Below are positions 41,977-50,735 of a stretch of 64,000 nt of DNA, piece after piece. Below the pieces are notes generated by a model. The model searched no databases and was not told the origin of the DNA. It saw nothing but the letters and a program-made list of their open reading frames with translations. The translations under genes were made by a program, and so were the position numbers. The DNA comes from Halohasta salina (GTDB lineage: Archaea > Halobacteriota > Halobacteria > Halobacteriales > Haloferacaceae): NCBI RefSeq assembly GCF_024178165.1, contig NZ_JAMZIE010000005.1:62001-126000 (forward strand). Direction: 5' to 3'. How positions within the stretch are numbered: position 1 is the first letter of the stretch; each line of letters opens with the position of its first letter.

Positions 41977-42399
41977 CTATCCCCACGTCCACCGGGCGTC
42001 GAGAACGTAGCGGTAGAGCCCGCTGAGCAGGATCGCTACTGCGTTGGCCAGCAGGTACTGAACCCCGAGCCACTGGACGAACACGAACAAGATCCCGAGT
42101 TGGATCGGGATCGCGGTCCCCCGGACCAAGTTCGTCTTCAGTAGCCCGACGGTGTACTCGACGAGCCCGGTGTTCTGCATCCGCTCGAAGGTCCAGGCGT
42201 TGTTGAGCACATACGAGAGGACGATCGTGATCTCGATGGCGATCGTCGCGCCAATGAGATAGTTTATTCCCGCGATGTCGACGAACAGCCACAGCAGTCC
42301 GAGCTGGATGCCCGCGGTGAAGATCCCAACGGCGACGAACCGCCGGAGGCGACGGGCCAGCGGCCCCTCAACGAGCTGGCGGAGGAACGCTCTGAGCAC
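41977..42399 (-). CDS. GtrA-family membrane protein
   Basis: The 140-residue four-TM protein has the GtrA pattern LARRLRRFVAVGIFTAGIQL, NYLIGATIAIEITIVLSYVL then NNAWTFER, and FVQWLGVQYLLANAVAIL with LYRYVLDARWTW at the end. GtrA proteins help move or use polyprenyl-linked sugars for surface polysaccharides. A GTG start overlaps the stop of the sulfatase-fold gene (TAGTG), so the two are coupled. Confidence 0.88.
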   Translation of the reverse strand: MLRAFLRQLVEGPLARRLRRFVAVGIFTAGIQLGLLWLFVDIAGINYLIGATIAIEITIVLSYVLNNAWTFERMQNTGLVEYTVGLLKTNLVRGTAIPIQLGILFVFVQWLGVQYLLANAVAILLSGLYRYVLDARWTWG

Positions 42400-43823
42400 T
42401 ATTTGTAGCCGAGGGCTTCGAGTCTGGCGTCGAGATCGTCGTCGACGCCAGCGGGCTCGGCCGTGCCGTCCTGTCGGGCGAGCAGCCGGGCGTGTTCGCG
42501 GGCGATCGGGGCGAATCGGGCGGCCACACGGTCGGCCTCGGGGGTCGGATTGGCGGCGAGGTCGGTCTGCTCGTTGGGATCCTCGCGGCGGTCATAGAGC
42601 TCGTGGTGCCCGTCGTCGACGTAGTGGACGTAGGTCCAATCGCGGTCCCGAACGCTCACCAGCAGTTCGCCGTCATCGAGCGACCGCGGGATCGGCTGGC
42701 TGGTCACTGTCTCGCCGCGGACGGTCACCGAGACGACCGGCTCGTCGGCCGGCTCGTTGCCGGTCCGGACCGCTGGCGCGACCGACTCGCCGCACCACTC
42801 GTCGGCCGGGTCGACATCCAGCAGGTCGGCGACCGTCGGCGGGATCACGTCAAGGCCGACCTGTCGCTCGACGCGCCGGGAATCCGCACCGGGAACGTCG
42901 ACGAGCAGCGGCACCCGGATCAACTCGTCGTACAGTTTGGGGTAGTGGGCCAGATGGCCGTGGTCCTGGAACTCCTCGCCGTGGTCACCAGCGACGACGA
43001 CGGCAGTGTCGTCGGCGTGGTCGGCCGACTCCAGAGTCCCGAGGAGCCGGCCGATGCTGGCGTCGACCTGCCTGACGGCGGCCTGATACAGCATCCGGAG
43101 GTCCTGTAAGGTCCGGTCGCCGACCTCACGGCCGAGGCCGGTTCGGGTGTGGGCCCGCAGCATCCGGTGGGTACCGAGACGGCCGGCAGACACCTCGCGG
43201 ATGTACCGCGGGGCCGGCACGTACGGTGTGTGGGCGTCCATGTAGTGAACCCACAGGAAGAACGGTTCGTCGGCGGTCTCGATAAAGTCGGTGGCCGCCG
43301 CCTCGACATCGAGCATCCTGGAGGTATCGAGGAACTGCTGGCCGGTGTCGCCGTCCCGCCAGGCGGCCAGCCGGCGGAACGGCGAGCCGAGCAGTTGGAT
43401 CCACGCCTCGACGGTGGGGTGGGTGGCGAGATACCGGCTGTAGAGCCCCGAGCCGACGCTGGCGACGAACGGTTCGAAGCTGTCGAACCCCTCGTCGTAT
43501 CCCCAGTGGGCGGTCAGAAAGCCGTTGGCGGCGTTGAAGCCGCCGGTCGAGATGCCAGCCGCCGAAAGGGTCTCGGCGAGCGTCGGCGCGGCGTCGACGC
43601 CGATCGCCCCCGAATCGGCGAAAACGGGCCGGGAGGCCAGCATCGACGGGAACGAAAACGGCGTCCAGTTGCCCGTGGCGAAGGCCCGCTCGAAGACCGT
43701 CCCGCGGTCGGCCAGCGACGCCAGCTCAGGGGTGTGGCGCTGGGCGTCGTAGGGACTGATCGCGTCGGCCCGCAGGGAGTCGACGGTGAGCAAGACGACG
43801 TTCGAGACCCGAGGTGTCGGCAT
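42399..43823 (-). CDS. Sulfatase-fold (alkaline phosphatase superfamily) enzyme
   Basis: The 474-residue protein has LLTVDSLRADAISPYDAQRH (metal-binding Asp), FLWVHYMDAHTPYVP and VVVAGDHGEEFQDHGHLAHY (metal-binding Asp-His). At the nucleophile position it reads ATGNWTPFSFPSMLASRP, with no CxPxR/SxPxR motif, so a formylglycine sulfatase is unlikely. A phosphoryl-transferring or phosphodiesterase role using Thr or Ser is possible. The ATG at 43823 is chosen. Coupling with GtrA suggests modification of surface glycans or lipids. Confidence 0.85.
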   Translation of the reverse strand: MPTPRVSNVVLLTVDSLRADAISPYDAQRHTPELASLADRGTVFERAFATGNWTPFSFPSMLASRPVFADSGAIGVDAAPTLAETLSAAGISTGGFNAANGFLTAHWGYDEGFDSFEPFVASVGSGLYSRYLATHPTVEAWIQLLGSPFRRLAAWRDGDTGQQFLDTSRMLDVEAAATDFIETADEPFFLWVHYMDAHTPYVPAPRYIREVSAGRLGTHRMLRAHTRTGLGREVGDRTLQDLRMLYQAAVRQVDASIGRLLGTLESADHADDTAVVVAGDHGEEFQDHGHLAHYPKLYDELIRVPLLVDVPGADSRRVERQVGLDVIPPTVADLLDVDPADEWCGESVAPAVRTGNEPADEPVVSVTVRGETVTSQPIPRSLDDGELLVSVRDRDWTYVHYVDDGHHELYDRREDPNEQTDLAANPTPEADRVAARFAPIAREHARLLARQDGTAEPAGVDDDLDARLEALGYK

Positions 43824-43848
43824 CCGATCGACCCCGTTATACCGGGAC

Positions 43849-43863
43849 GGCCGGATTCCGGCC
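43849..43863. repeat. Short GC hairpin upstream of the sulfatase gene
   Basis: GGCCGGA and TCCGGCC flank a single T: a near-palindrome 26-40 bases before the start codon. It may be an operator or an mRNA leader structure. The AT-rich stretch 43924-43980 further upstream holds a TATA-like TATTTATT on the minus strand (about 43928-43935). No gene lies in 43824-44097. Confidence 0.4.
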
Positions 43864-44097
43864 AGCCCGCCCGTTCGTCGCCCGCCCGCAGTCGATCCCG
43901 AATTCGCGCCGGTATCGCCCGGAGACAAATAAATACATCACAAGCTACAAAACAGATAGTAGTGATATGATTTGATGATTTCGGTTGCGCCATCGTGACG
44001 GCATCCGGCAGTAGACGGGCGCTTGCGGCTGTACAGGGACTCAACGGCGAAAATCAGTCGACAGGTGAGCAACCGAAAAGTGAGCGACACGTCGGCG

Positions 44098-44829
44098 TCA
44101 GTCGGCGAGGGCGGGCGAGCCGGCCGTGTCGTCGCCGGCATCCATCGCCAGCGCGTCGTTCTGCAGCGGGGAGAGTGCGTCCCGGCCCATCAGTGCGAGG
44201 ATGGCGAAGCCGACCTTCGTGATGATATCGAGGTAGACGATCACCATCATCTCGGTGTTCGGCAGCAGGAAGCCGAAGCCGACCGGTGCGAGCAGCCAGA
44301 CGATCGGGTAGGCCGTCCAGAGGACGACCGTGACGTTCCGGAGCTTGCTGAAGACGATCTCGACGCGGTCGGTCTCGAAGCTCGCCCGCGCCGGGAGTTC
44401 CGAGACCAGCAGATAGGCCAACACCAGGTAGGCGGCCGAACCGGCCCCGAACAGCGCCAGCGAGAGCCCGCCGGTAGTGAAGATGGCGGCGACGCCGAAG
44501 AGGATCAGCGCCACGTCGACCCCGATCAGCAGCCCGTAGAGCCGCTTGCCGGGCTTGCAGAGCAGCGTCATATAGAGGATCAACAGCGGTGTCGTCAGCA
44601 GCCAGTCGACGTACCGCGGGATATAGAAGTTCACCCCGTTGACCGGGATCGTCCCGATCCCCTGTGACGTCAGGGCGTAGGCGACCGCCGCGATGCCGGT
44701 GATCGCGGCCAGTATCCCGTAGTACTGGCGGTTTTCGGGCTCGGTGACCGCGAAGTAGAGCGACGGGAGGGTGCCGGCAGTCAGCGCGACCACACCGACC
44801 GCCGCCCAGAGTTCCGTCGGCAGTATCAT
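44098..44829 (-). CDS. sopII: Sensory rhodopsin II (blue-light phototaxis receptor)
   Basis: The 243-residue seven-TM retinal protein has Lys205 in [14 protein letters not shown] as the Schiff-base lysine and Arg72, Asp75, Trp76, Thr79, Thr80, Pro81 in helix C ([16 protein letters not shown]). Position 86 is Tyr where proton pumps have Asp (D96), so it is a sensor. Numbering matches Natronomonas pharaonis SRII: Tyr174 and Thr204 (signal relay) and Tyr199 (transducer contact) are all present. Its start overlaps the htrII stop (ATGA). Retinal would come from genes outside the window. Confidence 0.95.
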   Translation of the reverse strand: MILPTELWAAVGVVALTAGTLPSLYFAVTEPENRQYYGILAAITGIAAVAYALTSQGIGTIPVNGVNFYIPRYVDWLLTTPLLILYMTLLCKPGKRLYGLLIGVDVALILFGVAAIFTTGGLSLALFGAGSAAYLVLAYLLVSELPARASFETDRVEIVFSKLRNVTVVLWTAYPIVWLLAPVGFGFLLPNTEMMVIVYLDIITKVGFAILALMGRDALSPLQNDALAMDAGDDTAGSPALAD

Positions 44830-46505
44830 CGTCGGTCACCGAACTCGAAGCCGGTATCGTCGTCGGCGTGCTTGCCGCCGTCGGTCGCCGCCAGCGAGCC
44901 GCCGCTCGGCGAACTGTCGACGGTGATCCGGTTGGCCGTGGTCCCGCCGGCGCTGGCGTCGGTCGAGACGTCGAACTCCTCGAGCAGCCGCCGGAGCTGT
45001 TCGGCCTGCTCGCCGAGTTCGCTGGCCTCGCGTTCGACCGTCCGGAGGCTTTCGAGCTGGCTTTCGGTGGTGTCGGTGACGTTGTCGGCGGCGTTGGAGG
45101 TCTGTTCGCTGATCGAGGCCACCTCGTCGATCATGTCGACGACCGAGCCCGCCGCACGGGCCTGGTCTTCGGTCGTCTGGTTGATCTCGCTCATTGAGCC
45201 GTCGATCTCCTCGACGTACTCGATGACGTCGTTGAGCTGTTCGATCGCCCCCTCGACGGTGTCGACGCCCTGACTGATCCGCTCGGAGGTCTCGTCCATT
45301 CCTTCGACGGCTTCGCCGGTCTTCTCCTGGACGCGCTGGATCTTCCCGTCGATCTCTGCGGCGGCGTCTTTGGTCTCCTCGGCGAGGCTCTTGACCTCCT
45401 CGGCGACGACCGCGAACCCCGCGCCGTCCTCGCCGGCGCGAGCGGCCTCGATCGAAGCGTTGAGCGCCAGCAGGTTGGTCTGTTCGGCGATCTCGCTGAT
45501 CATATCGGCGATCTCGCCGATCTCGGTCATCTCCTCATCGAGGGTCTCGATGTCCTCCATCGTCTGGTCGGTGGTCTCCTCGACGGCGGCCATCTGGTCG
45601 AGGGCGTCGGCGGCGGCGGCCTCGCCCTCGGTGCCGGCGTGGGTGGCGTTCTCGGTCGTCTTGGCGACCGTCTCGACGGTCGCGGCGACCTCCTCGGCGG
45701 CCGACGACAGCCCGTCCATCTCGCTGGCGACCTCACGGAGGTTCTCGGTTTGGGTGTGGGCACCGTCGGAGATCTCCTCGACGGCATCCGAGACCCCGCT
45801 GCTGGTCCGCTGGAGTTCTTCGGCGCGGCTGTCGACGCCTGAGGCGGCCTCGCCCACGGTGTCGGCGAAGGAGGTGACCTCGCCGACCGTCCCTTCGAGC
45901 TCGTCGAGCATCTCGTTGAACGCGATGCCGACCTGCTCCATCGCTTCGCTTTCGGTGTCGGGGTCGACCCGGCGGGTGAGATCGCCGTTGGCGACCTCCC
46001 GCATCACGCGTTCGTACTGTTCGGCCTGGCTCTCGATCCGGGTGGCCCGGCGCTCCATCTCGTCGCGGGCCTCCTGGGCGTTCCCCTTGGCCTCCTCGGC
46101 GTCCCGGCGGGCCGTCTCGGCCGCCGAGATCTCCTCGCGCAGCGAGCGCCGCATCGCGTCGAACGAGCGGTAGAGCTGGCCGATCTCGTCGCTCCGATTG
46201 GTTTCGAGATCGACGTCGAGATCGCCGTCGGCCATCCGGTCGGCCTTCGTTGCGAGGTGCCGCAGCGAGATGACCGTCTGACTGCCGATCGTGACGCCGA
46301 TCAGCGCGAGGCTGATCACCGACACGAGGATCAATCCGAGGATGTTCGAGCCGAGGACCCCGCTTTCGGCCCCGAGGGTGTTTACCGCCTCGATATGCAC
46401 GAACAGCCCCGCAGTGACGATGATGCCGACGACCCCGAGGAACGACAGCGTCAGCTTCGCCGCGTAGCTGTCACGGATCGGGTTCGGTGATGCCTCCGTA
46501 CTCAT
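44826..46505 (-). CDS. htrII: Sensory rhodopsin II transducer HtrII
   Basis: The 559-residue chemotaxis-type transducer has two TM helices (~18-38 and ~52-78) separated by a short outer loop ([13 protein letters not shown]), so it has no large ligand-binding domain, as in N. pharaonis HtrII. HAMP regions follow (~79-130 and ~190-235), then the signalling domain with the hairpin tip [20 protein letters not shown] then [20 protein letters not shown], which contacts CheA and CheW. The ATG at 46505 is chosen. It is the first gene of the phototaxis operon. Confidence 0.95.
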   Translation of the reverse strand: MSTEASPNPIRDSYAAKLTLSFLGVVGIIVTAGLFVHIEAVNTLGAESGVLGSNILGLILVSVISLALIGVTIGSQTVISLRHLATKADRMADGDLDVDLETNRSDEIGQLYRSFDAMRRSLREEISAAETARRDAEEAKGNAQEARDEMERRATRIESQAEQYERVMREVANGDLTRRVDPDTESEAMEQVGIAFNEMLDELEGTVGEVTSFADTVGEAASGVDSRAEELQRTSSGVSDAVEEISDGAHTQTENLREVASEMDGLSSAAEEVAATVETVAKTTENATHAGTEGEAAAADALDQMAAVEETTDQTMEDIETLDEEMTEIGEIADMISEIAEQTNLLALNASIEAARAGEDGAGFAVVAEEVKSLAEETKDAAAEIDGKIQRVQEKTGEAVEGMDETSERISQGVDTVEGAIEQLNDVIEYVEEIDGSMSEINQTTEDQARAAGSVVDMIDEVASISEQTSNAADNVTDTTESQLESLRTVEREASELGEQAEQLRRLLEEFDVSTDASAGGTTANRITVDSSPSGGSLAATDGGKHADDDTGFEFGDRR

Positions 46506-46520
46506 AGTATGCTGACCAGT

Positions 46521-46543
46521 TGGAATTCCAGACTGATAAAACC
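46521..46543 (-). promoter_or_regulatory. htrII-sopII promoter with a palindrome
   Basis: On the minus strand GGTTTTATCAG (46533-46543) is a good TATA box. Next to it lies TGGAATTCCA (46521-46530), a perfect 10-bp palindrome, flanked by CAGT and ACTG with one base of asymmetry. The palindrome falls between the TATA box and the expected start of transcription near 46512, a place for a repressor. Confidence 0.5.
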
Positions 46544-46610
46544 ACGACACCCGGTTATCACTCCTAAGAGCCGCTTTCGTGCCGGTTAGCGTCCGGCGAG
46601 GAGACGGAAA

Positions 46611-47375
46611 TTAGAGTCCGGTAGGATGGGGGTGATAGCTCGTCGACAGGCCCCAGTCGTCGGCCAGTGCTTGGAGGCTCTTCACGCCGACCGTTTCGGT
46701 GGCGTAGTGGCCCGCCAACAGGACGTTGATCCCGGCCTCGCGGGCCTGATGGTAGACCTGCTGTTTGCCCTCGCCGGTGATCAGGAGGTCCGCGCCGGCG
46801 TCGACCGCCTCGTCGAGCCAGTCGGTGCCACTGCCGGTGACGATCGCAACCCGGTCGACCGTCTCGGGGCCGAAGGCGAGCCGCTGGACGTCCTCGACCC
46901 CTTCCAGTTCGGCTTCGAGTCGGCTGGCGACCTCGTCGACCCCGGTCGGTTCGGCGAGCCGCCCCTGCTGGCCGATCGTGACCGGGCCCATCGAGCCGAA
47001 GGGGACCCGCCGGTCGAGGGCCAGCAAGTCGGCGATCCCGGCGGCGTTGCCCAGTTCTTGGTGGCCGTCCAGCGGGAGGTGGGAGACGTACAGCGCGATG
47101 TCGTTGTCGATCAGCGGGGCGATCCGGCCGTACTGCCGGCCGGTGACGCGTTCGATGCCGCCCCACGACAGGCCGTGGTGGCAGACCAGCACGTCCGCGT
47201 CCGCCTCGGCAGCACTCTCGATGGTCGCCTCGGCGGCGTCGACCGCGAAGGCGGCGTGGGAGAGGTCAGCCTCCGGCGAGCCGACCTGCAGCCCGTTGGC
47301 ACTGGCGTCGACGTCGGCGTAGGCGTCGGTGTCGAGTTCGTCATCCAGCCGGTCGGTAAACGTCGCAAGCTCCAT
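46611..47375 (-). CDS. Nif3-like dinuclear metal centre protein
   Basis: The 254-residue protein belongs to the NIF3/DUF34 family: DVDASANGLQVGSPEADLSH, AFAVDAAEATIESA, DVLVCHHGLSW, DLLITGEGKQQVYHQAREAG and LLAGHYATETVGVKSLQALA supply the His, Asp and Glu ligands of a dinuclear metal site. The family has been linked to GTP cyclohydrolase-like and metal-binding roles, but its function is unsettled. It is downstream of S8e on the same strand (52-base gap). Confidence 0.9.
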   Translation of the reverse strand: MELATFTDRLDDELDTDAYADVDASANGLQVGSPEADLSHAAFAVDAAEATIESAAEADADVLVCHHGLSWGGIERVTGRQYGRIAPLIDNDIALYVSHLPLDGHQELGNAAGIADLLALDRRVPFGSMGPVTIGQQGRLAEPTGVDEVASRLEAELEGVEDVQRLAFGPETVDRVAIVTGSGTDWLDEAVDAGADLLITGEGKQQVYHQAREAGINVLLAGHYATETVGVKSLQALADDWGLSTSYHPHPTGL

Positions 47376-47427
47376 ACCGACAGCTACGCGGCCGGCGGCT
47401 TGTAAGGTACGGATCCGAAAAGAGCCC

Positions 47428-47799
47428 TCAGTCCAGCGAGACGGCGTTGACCTGGCCGGTCTGGCCCGGTCGGGAGGTCACGCGGGCTCGGCCCGCGCTG
47501 GTCTCGATGATCGCGCCCTTCGTGATGATGTTTCGGCGGGCGTAATTGACGTTCGAGGGGTTTTCGACGACGTTCTCGATCTCGACTTCGCTGGTCTCGC
47601 CGCCGTCGGCGAGCTGGGCGACGTTGGTCGACAGCGCCCGGAGCTTCTCGTCGTTGCCACGGGCGTCGATGGTCTGGAGTCGCGGCTCGCCGACAGTGGT
47701 TTCGGCGGGCTCACGGCCCAGCTGGTAGCGTTTCTTCTTGCTGAAGTGCTTGAGTCGACCGCCGGTCCGCTTCCGCGTCGAGCGTCCCTGATCTTTCAT
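47428..47799 (-). CDS. rps8e: 30S ribosomal protein S8e
   Basis: The 123-residue basic protein begins MKDQGRSTRKRTGGRLKHFS, the S8e signature, and continues with KKRYQLGREPAETTVGEPRL and NPSNVNYARRNIITKGAIIE. It is full length for archaeal S8e. A TTCAAGTAG tract on the minus strand about 25-30 bases before the ATG could be its TATA box. Confidence 0.96.
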   Translation of the reverse strand: MKDQGRSTRKRTGGRLKHFSKKKRYQLGREPAETTVGEPRLQTIDARGNDEKLRALSTNVAQLADGGETSEVEIENVVENPSNVNYARRNIITKGAIIETSAGRARVTSRPGQTGQVNAVSLD

Positions 47800-47924
47800 A
47801 CTCCGATTGCAGCACCAGCAGCTACTTGAATCGCTCGAAACGACGCGCGGTCGATCGGTCGGTCCCGCCGATGTCGAACGGAGTAGCCCGTGACTACTCG
47901 ACGCCGTCTTCCAGTAGTCGACGG

Positions 47925-48470
47925 CTACGCGTCGTGTTCGAGCCGCCAGCCGACGAACGGCGTTTCGGTCTCGACAGCGAGCGCCGCAAGCAGCCGCCCG
48001 ACCAGCAGGTAGCCGCCCGCAAGTGCGGCGACGCCGACGACCGTCTCGGGGTCGTGGCTGGCCGCGAGGGCGTCGTGACAGTCGTCGTCGACCGTCTCCC
48101 GGACGACCGCCTGTGCGTACCGAATCAGCGTTCGATCGCGCCGGTCGAACCCGTCGAGGTCGCCGTCAGCGATGGCCAGAATGTCGCTGTCGGCGATCCC
48201 GACATCGCGGGCGATGGCGACGTGCTGATGGAACTCGTAGGCCGACTCGATCTCCGCGGTAACCGCCAGTATCACCAGCTCCCGCTGCTCGGGAGCGAGC
48301 CCGGAGTCGCGCCACAGTGCGCCGAGGAACGTCCGGAGCCCATACAAGGCCGCCGGGTTGTTGCCGATCGCGCGGTAGATGTTGAGCGGTTTACCCTGAA
48401 GCGCAGAGACCAGCAGGTCTTGGTGTTCGGCGGGGAGTGCACTCTCGTCGACGTACGGAACGCGAGCCAT
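47925..48470 (-). CDS. Carboxymuconolactone decarboxylase-family protein
   Basis: The 181-residue helical protein has a CMD domain with ALWRDSGLAPEQRELVILAV and AYEFHQHVAIARDVGIADSD. It lacks the CxxC of AhpD peroxidases and has the His-x-His arrangement of the other CMD branch, so a peroxidase role is unlikely. The substrate is unknown. It stands near a cyclase and an MBL hydrolase on the same strand. Confidence 0.85.
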   Translation of the reverse strand: MARVPYVDESALPAEHQDLLVSALQGKPLNIYRAIGNNPAALYGLRTFLGALWRDSGLAPEQRELVILAVTAEIESAYEFHQHVAIARDVGIADSDILAIADGDLDGFDRRDRTLIRYAQAVVRETVDDDCHDALAASHDPETVVGVAALAGGYLLVGRLLAALAVETETPFVGWRLEHDA

Positions 48471-48509
48471 ACACCGCCCACGACGAGCAACATGATATGT
48501 CGTCTGGTA

Positions 48510-49184
48510 TCACGCCTCGACTTCGTCGACCACGGCTACCGCCCGAACCGGCGCGGCGTCGCCGTCGCGGACCGCCAGCGGGTGGGCCTGCAGTTCGAAC
48601 CGCGACGGGAGCCGACCCAATCCCCGGAGGTTCTCGACCAGTAGGCGGTTACTACTAAACAGGGCGTGGTGGACCGGGTAGCCGGTGGGTTCATCCGGCC
48701 CAGCAGCGTCGGTCGGTGTCGGGTCGGCGTTGAGCGCGTCGATACCGAGGCTGAGCCCGCGATCGGCCAGCCAGTCGGTGGCCTCGCGGCTGAGGTACGG
48801 ATGGTCGAAATACCGATCGGTCCCCCAGTGGTCGTCCCAGCCGGTCCGGACCACGAGCAGGTCGACCGCCTCGTCGAGGTCGCCGTCGAGCGTTGCAGTG
48901 AGCGTCCCGACGTCGATCTCGGCCCGCGGCTCCAGCGGTCGACAGTCGGCCAGCCGAGCGGTAAACCGGAAGCGCTCGACCGGTAGCTCGTCGATTGTCG
49001 TCCCGTCGGCGAGCATGTGGGCCGGGGCATCGACGTGGGTGCCGGCGTGGGAATCGATCTCGATCGCGGTGGCTCGGAACCCGTCGGCTTCGACAGTGGC
49101 AGTCGACTCGACCCGAACCGGCGGGGTGCCCGGATAGACGCTCATCCCCGACTCGATCGGATGTGAAAGGTCGTAGCTGGCCAT
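48510..49184 (-). CDS. Cyclase family protein (kynurenine formamidase-like)
   Basis: The 224-residue protein has the metal-binding motif IDSHAGTHVDAPAHMLADG (HxGTHxDxPxH) near residue 43 and DLSHPIESGMSVYPGTPPV at the N-terminus. Known members hydrolyse N-formylkynurenine or isatin, or act on polyketides. No tryptophan-degradation gene is adjacent, so the substrate is open. It lies 39 bases upstream of the CMD gene on the same strand. Confidence 0.9.
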   Translation of the reverse strand: MASYDLSHPIESGMSVYPGTPPVRVESTATVEADGFRATAIEIDSHAGTHVDAPAHMLADGTTIDELPVERFRFTARLADCRPLEPRAEIDVGTLTATLDGDLDEAVDLLVVRTGWDDHWGTDRYFDHPYLSREATDWLADRGLSLGIDALNADPTPTDAAGPDEPTGYPVHHALFSSNRLLVENLRGLGRLPSRFELQAHPLAVRDGDAAPVRAVAVVDEVEA

Positions 49185-49247
49185 GGGTCGACTCCCCGGG
49201 CCGGGGGCAAGGAGGTTACCCTGTGGCTACGCGGTGGTAGTCGGCGG

Positions 49248-50138
49248 CTACTCGGCGTGATCCAGAAACGCCAGCGCACCCCGCGTGTTGAGTTTGGCCT
49301 CCTCGCGGCCCTTCTCGTCGCCCCAGATCTCGGTGAACTCGGTGTGGGTGGCGAAATGCTGGATCACGGCCGCGTCCTCGCCCAGTTCGTCGCGGCGCTG
49401 ACGGACCGCCTCGACCCACTCGACCAGCGACCGCTTGTAACCGTCGAGCAGCCGCTCGTCGTACGATCGGGGCCCGAAGTGGGCGAAACAGAGCAGTTCA
49501 GGGTCCAACGACTGGAGCATCGAAACGTCGTCGAGACACTGGTGGACGTCGAACTGCGGCGGCGGCGAGGTGACCCGGATCTCGTCGCGGTCGGGGACGT
49601 AGAGGCCGGCGGCGTCGGCGGTGAAGACCACCCCAGTGTCGGTTTCGAGGACGTGCTGGTGGGGCGCGTGGCCGGGGGCCTCGTGGGCCGTGAGGTGCAG
49701 GCTCCCGAGGTCGACACTGTCGCCGTCGGCCAATCCGCGAATCCGGTCCTCGGGAATCGGTTTCGGCTCGGTGTAGTAGTCCCACATCTCGCCGACGGCT
49801 GCCTTGGTGCCTTCGACCAGTCGCTCGGGATCGACGAGGTGGCGGACCGCCCGCTCGTGAGTCAGCACCTCGGCCTCGGGGAACCGGTCGACGAGGAAGC
49901 CCGCGCCGCCGGCGTGGTCGAGGTGGGCGTGGGTCGGGATGATATACTCTAGGTCGACCCCGAGTTCGTCGAGGGCGTCGGTGATGTGCTGGCGGTTCGT
50001 ACCGAGGCCGGTGTCGACGAGGGCCGGCCGGTCGGCGTCGATGATATACACCGAGCCGTACGCCGCGACGTCGTACATGCCGGTGTCGACGTAGTAGATG
50101 AGTCGGTCGTCGATCTGGATGCAGTCGCCGGGTGCCAT
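49248..50138 (-). CDS. Metallo-beta-lactamase fold hydrolase
   Basis: The 296-residue protein has the MBL motif IPTHAHLDHAGGAGFLVDRF (THxHxDH), a later EAPGHAPHQH and CFAHFGPRSYDE, which complete the two-metal site. It resembles the glyoxalase II/flavoprotein-like branch with a C-terminal helical part (~220-296). Substrate unknown. It reads leftward into the cyclase gene after 63 bases. Confidence 0.9.
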   Translation of the reverse strand: MAPGDCIQIDDRLIYYVDTGMYDVAAYGSVYIIDADRPALVDTGLGTNRQHITDALDELGVDLEYIIPTHAHLDHAGGAGFLVDRFPEAEVLTHERAVRHLVDPERLVEGTKAAVGEMWDYYTEPKPIPEDRIRGLADGDSVDLGSLHLTAHEAPGHAPHQHVLETDTGVVFTADAAGLYVPDRDEIRVTSPPPQFDVHQCLDDVSMLQSLDPELLCFAHFGPRSYDERLLDGYKRSLVEWVEAVRQRRDELGEDAAVIQHFATHTEFTEIWGDEKGREEAKLNTRGALAFLDHAE

Positions 50139-50204
50139 AGCTACGGGGCCGCCCGGCAGGGAGTTAACCGTTCGGTACTCCGTCTGGCGGTCGGTATCGA
50201 GCGC

Positions 50205-50675
50205 CTACTCGACGTACACCGCCCCGCGCATCCCGAGTGTTTCGTGGGGGGTACAGCGATACCGGTAGATCCCCGACTCGTCGAACGTGTGGCTGTAGGT
50301 GTGACCCGCGGTGTGGACGAGATCGCTTTCGAGGGGGCCGTCGCCTGGCGAGACGACGTCGTGGCCGCCGCCGCGGCCGTTCCACTCCCAGACGACGGTC
50401 GTCCCCGGGGAGATGGCGACTGCCGCCGGATCGTAACTGTACTGCTCGTAGCCCACGGTGACGGTCACCGCCTCGCGATCGGTCCAGTCGACGGTCTCGG
50501 TGTAGTTTCTGACGCCGTCGAACCAGTTGCCGTAGTCGGGTTCCGAGTCGAGATACGTCCGGTCGGCCGCCCGGTCGTCGGCGGCGTTCCCGGCCGAACA
50601 GCCCGCAAGCGCCGCGACCGCCACCGTCCCCAGTGTGCCGATGACACGCCGTCGCCCGTGTGTGCCGTTCATCAT
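50205..50675 (-). CDS. Halocyanin-like blue copper lipoprotein
   Basis: The 156-residue protein has a Tat-like signal and lipobox (GRRRVIGTLGTVAVAALAGC) and a plastocyanin fold (~65-156). Copper ligands are visible: His in GGHDVVSP, Cys and His in YRYRCTPHETLGM and the Met that follows. It would carry electrons at the outer face of the membrane, perhaps to the terminal oxidase. The ATG at 50675 or the next codon may be the start. Confidence 0.9.
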   Translation of the reverse strand: MMNGTHGRRRVIGTLGTVAVAALAGCSAGNAADDRAADRTYLDSEPDYGNWFDGVRNYTETVDWTDREAVTVTVGYEQYSYDPAAVAISPGTTVVWEWNGRGGGHDVVSPGDGPLESDLVHTAGHTYSHTFDESGIYRYRCTPHETLGMRGAVYVE

Positions 50676-50735
50676 CACACGGTAGACAGCGGACGAAAAA
50701 ACACCTACAGGGCGTTCTCAAAAATCGGTAACGCC

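Noticed and set aside
44098-44829. Bacteriorhodopsin or halorhodopsin as the identity of the rhodopsin
   Set aside because: The proton-donor Asp is replaced by Tyr86, the counterion Asp75 excludes a chloride pump, and the gene is joined to a transducer.
44054-44839. A second minus-strand frame over the rhodopsin gene
   Set aside because: It is Arg-rich and soluble; the frame at 44098-44829 has all rhodopsin motifs and the htrII overlap.
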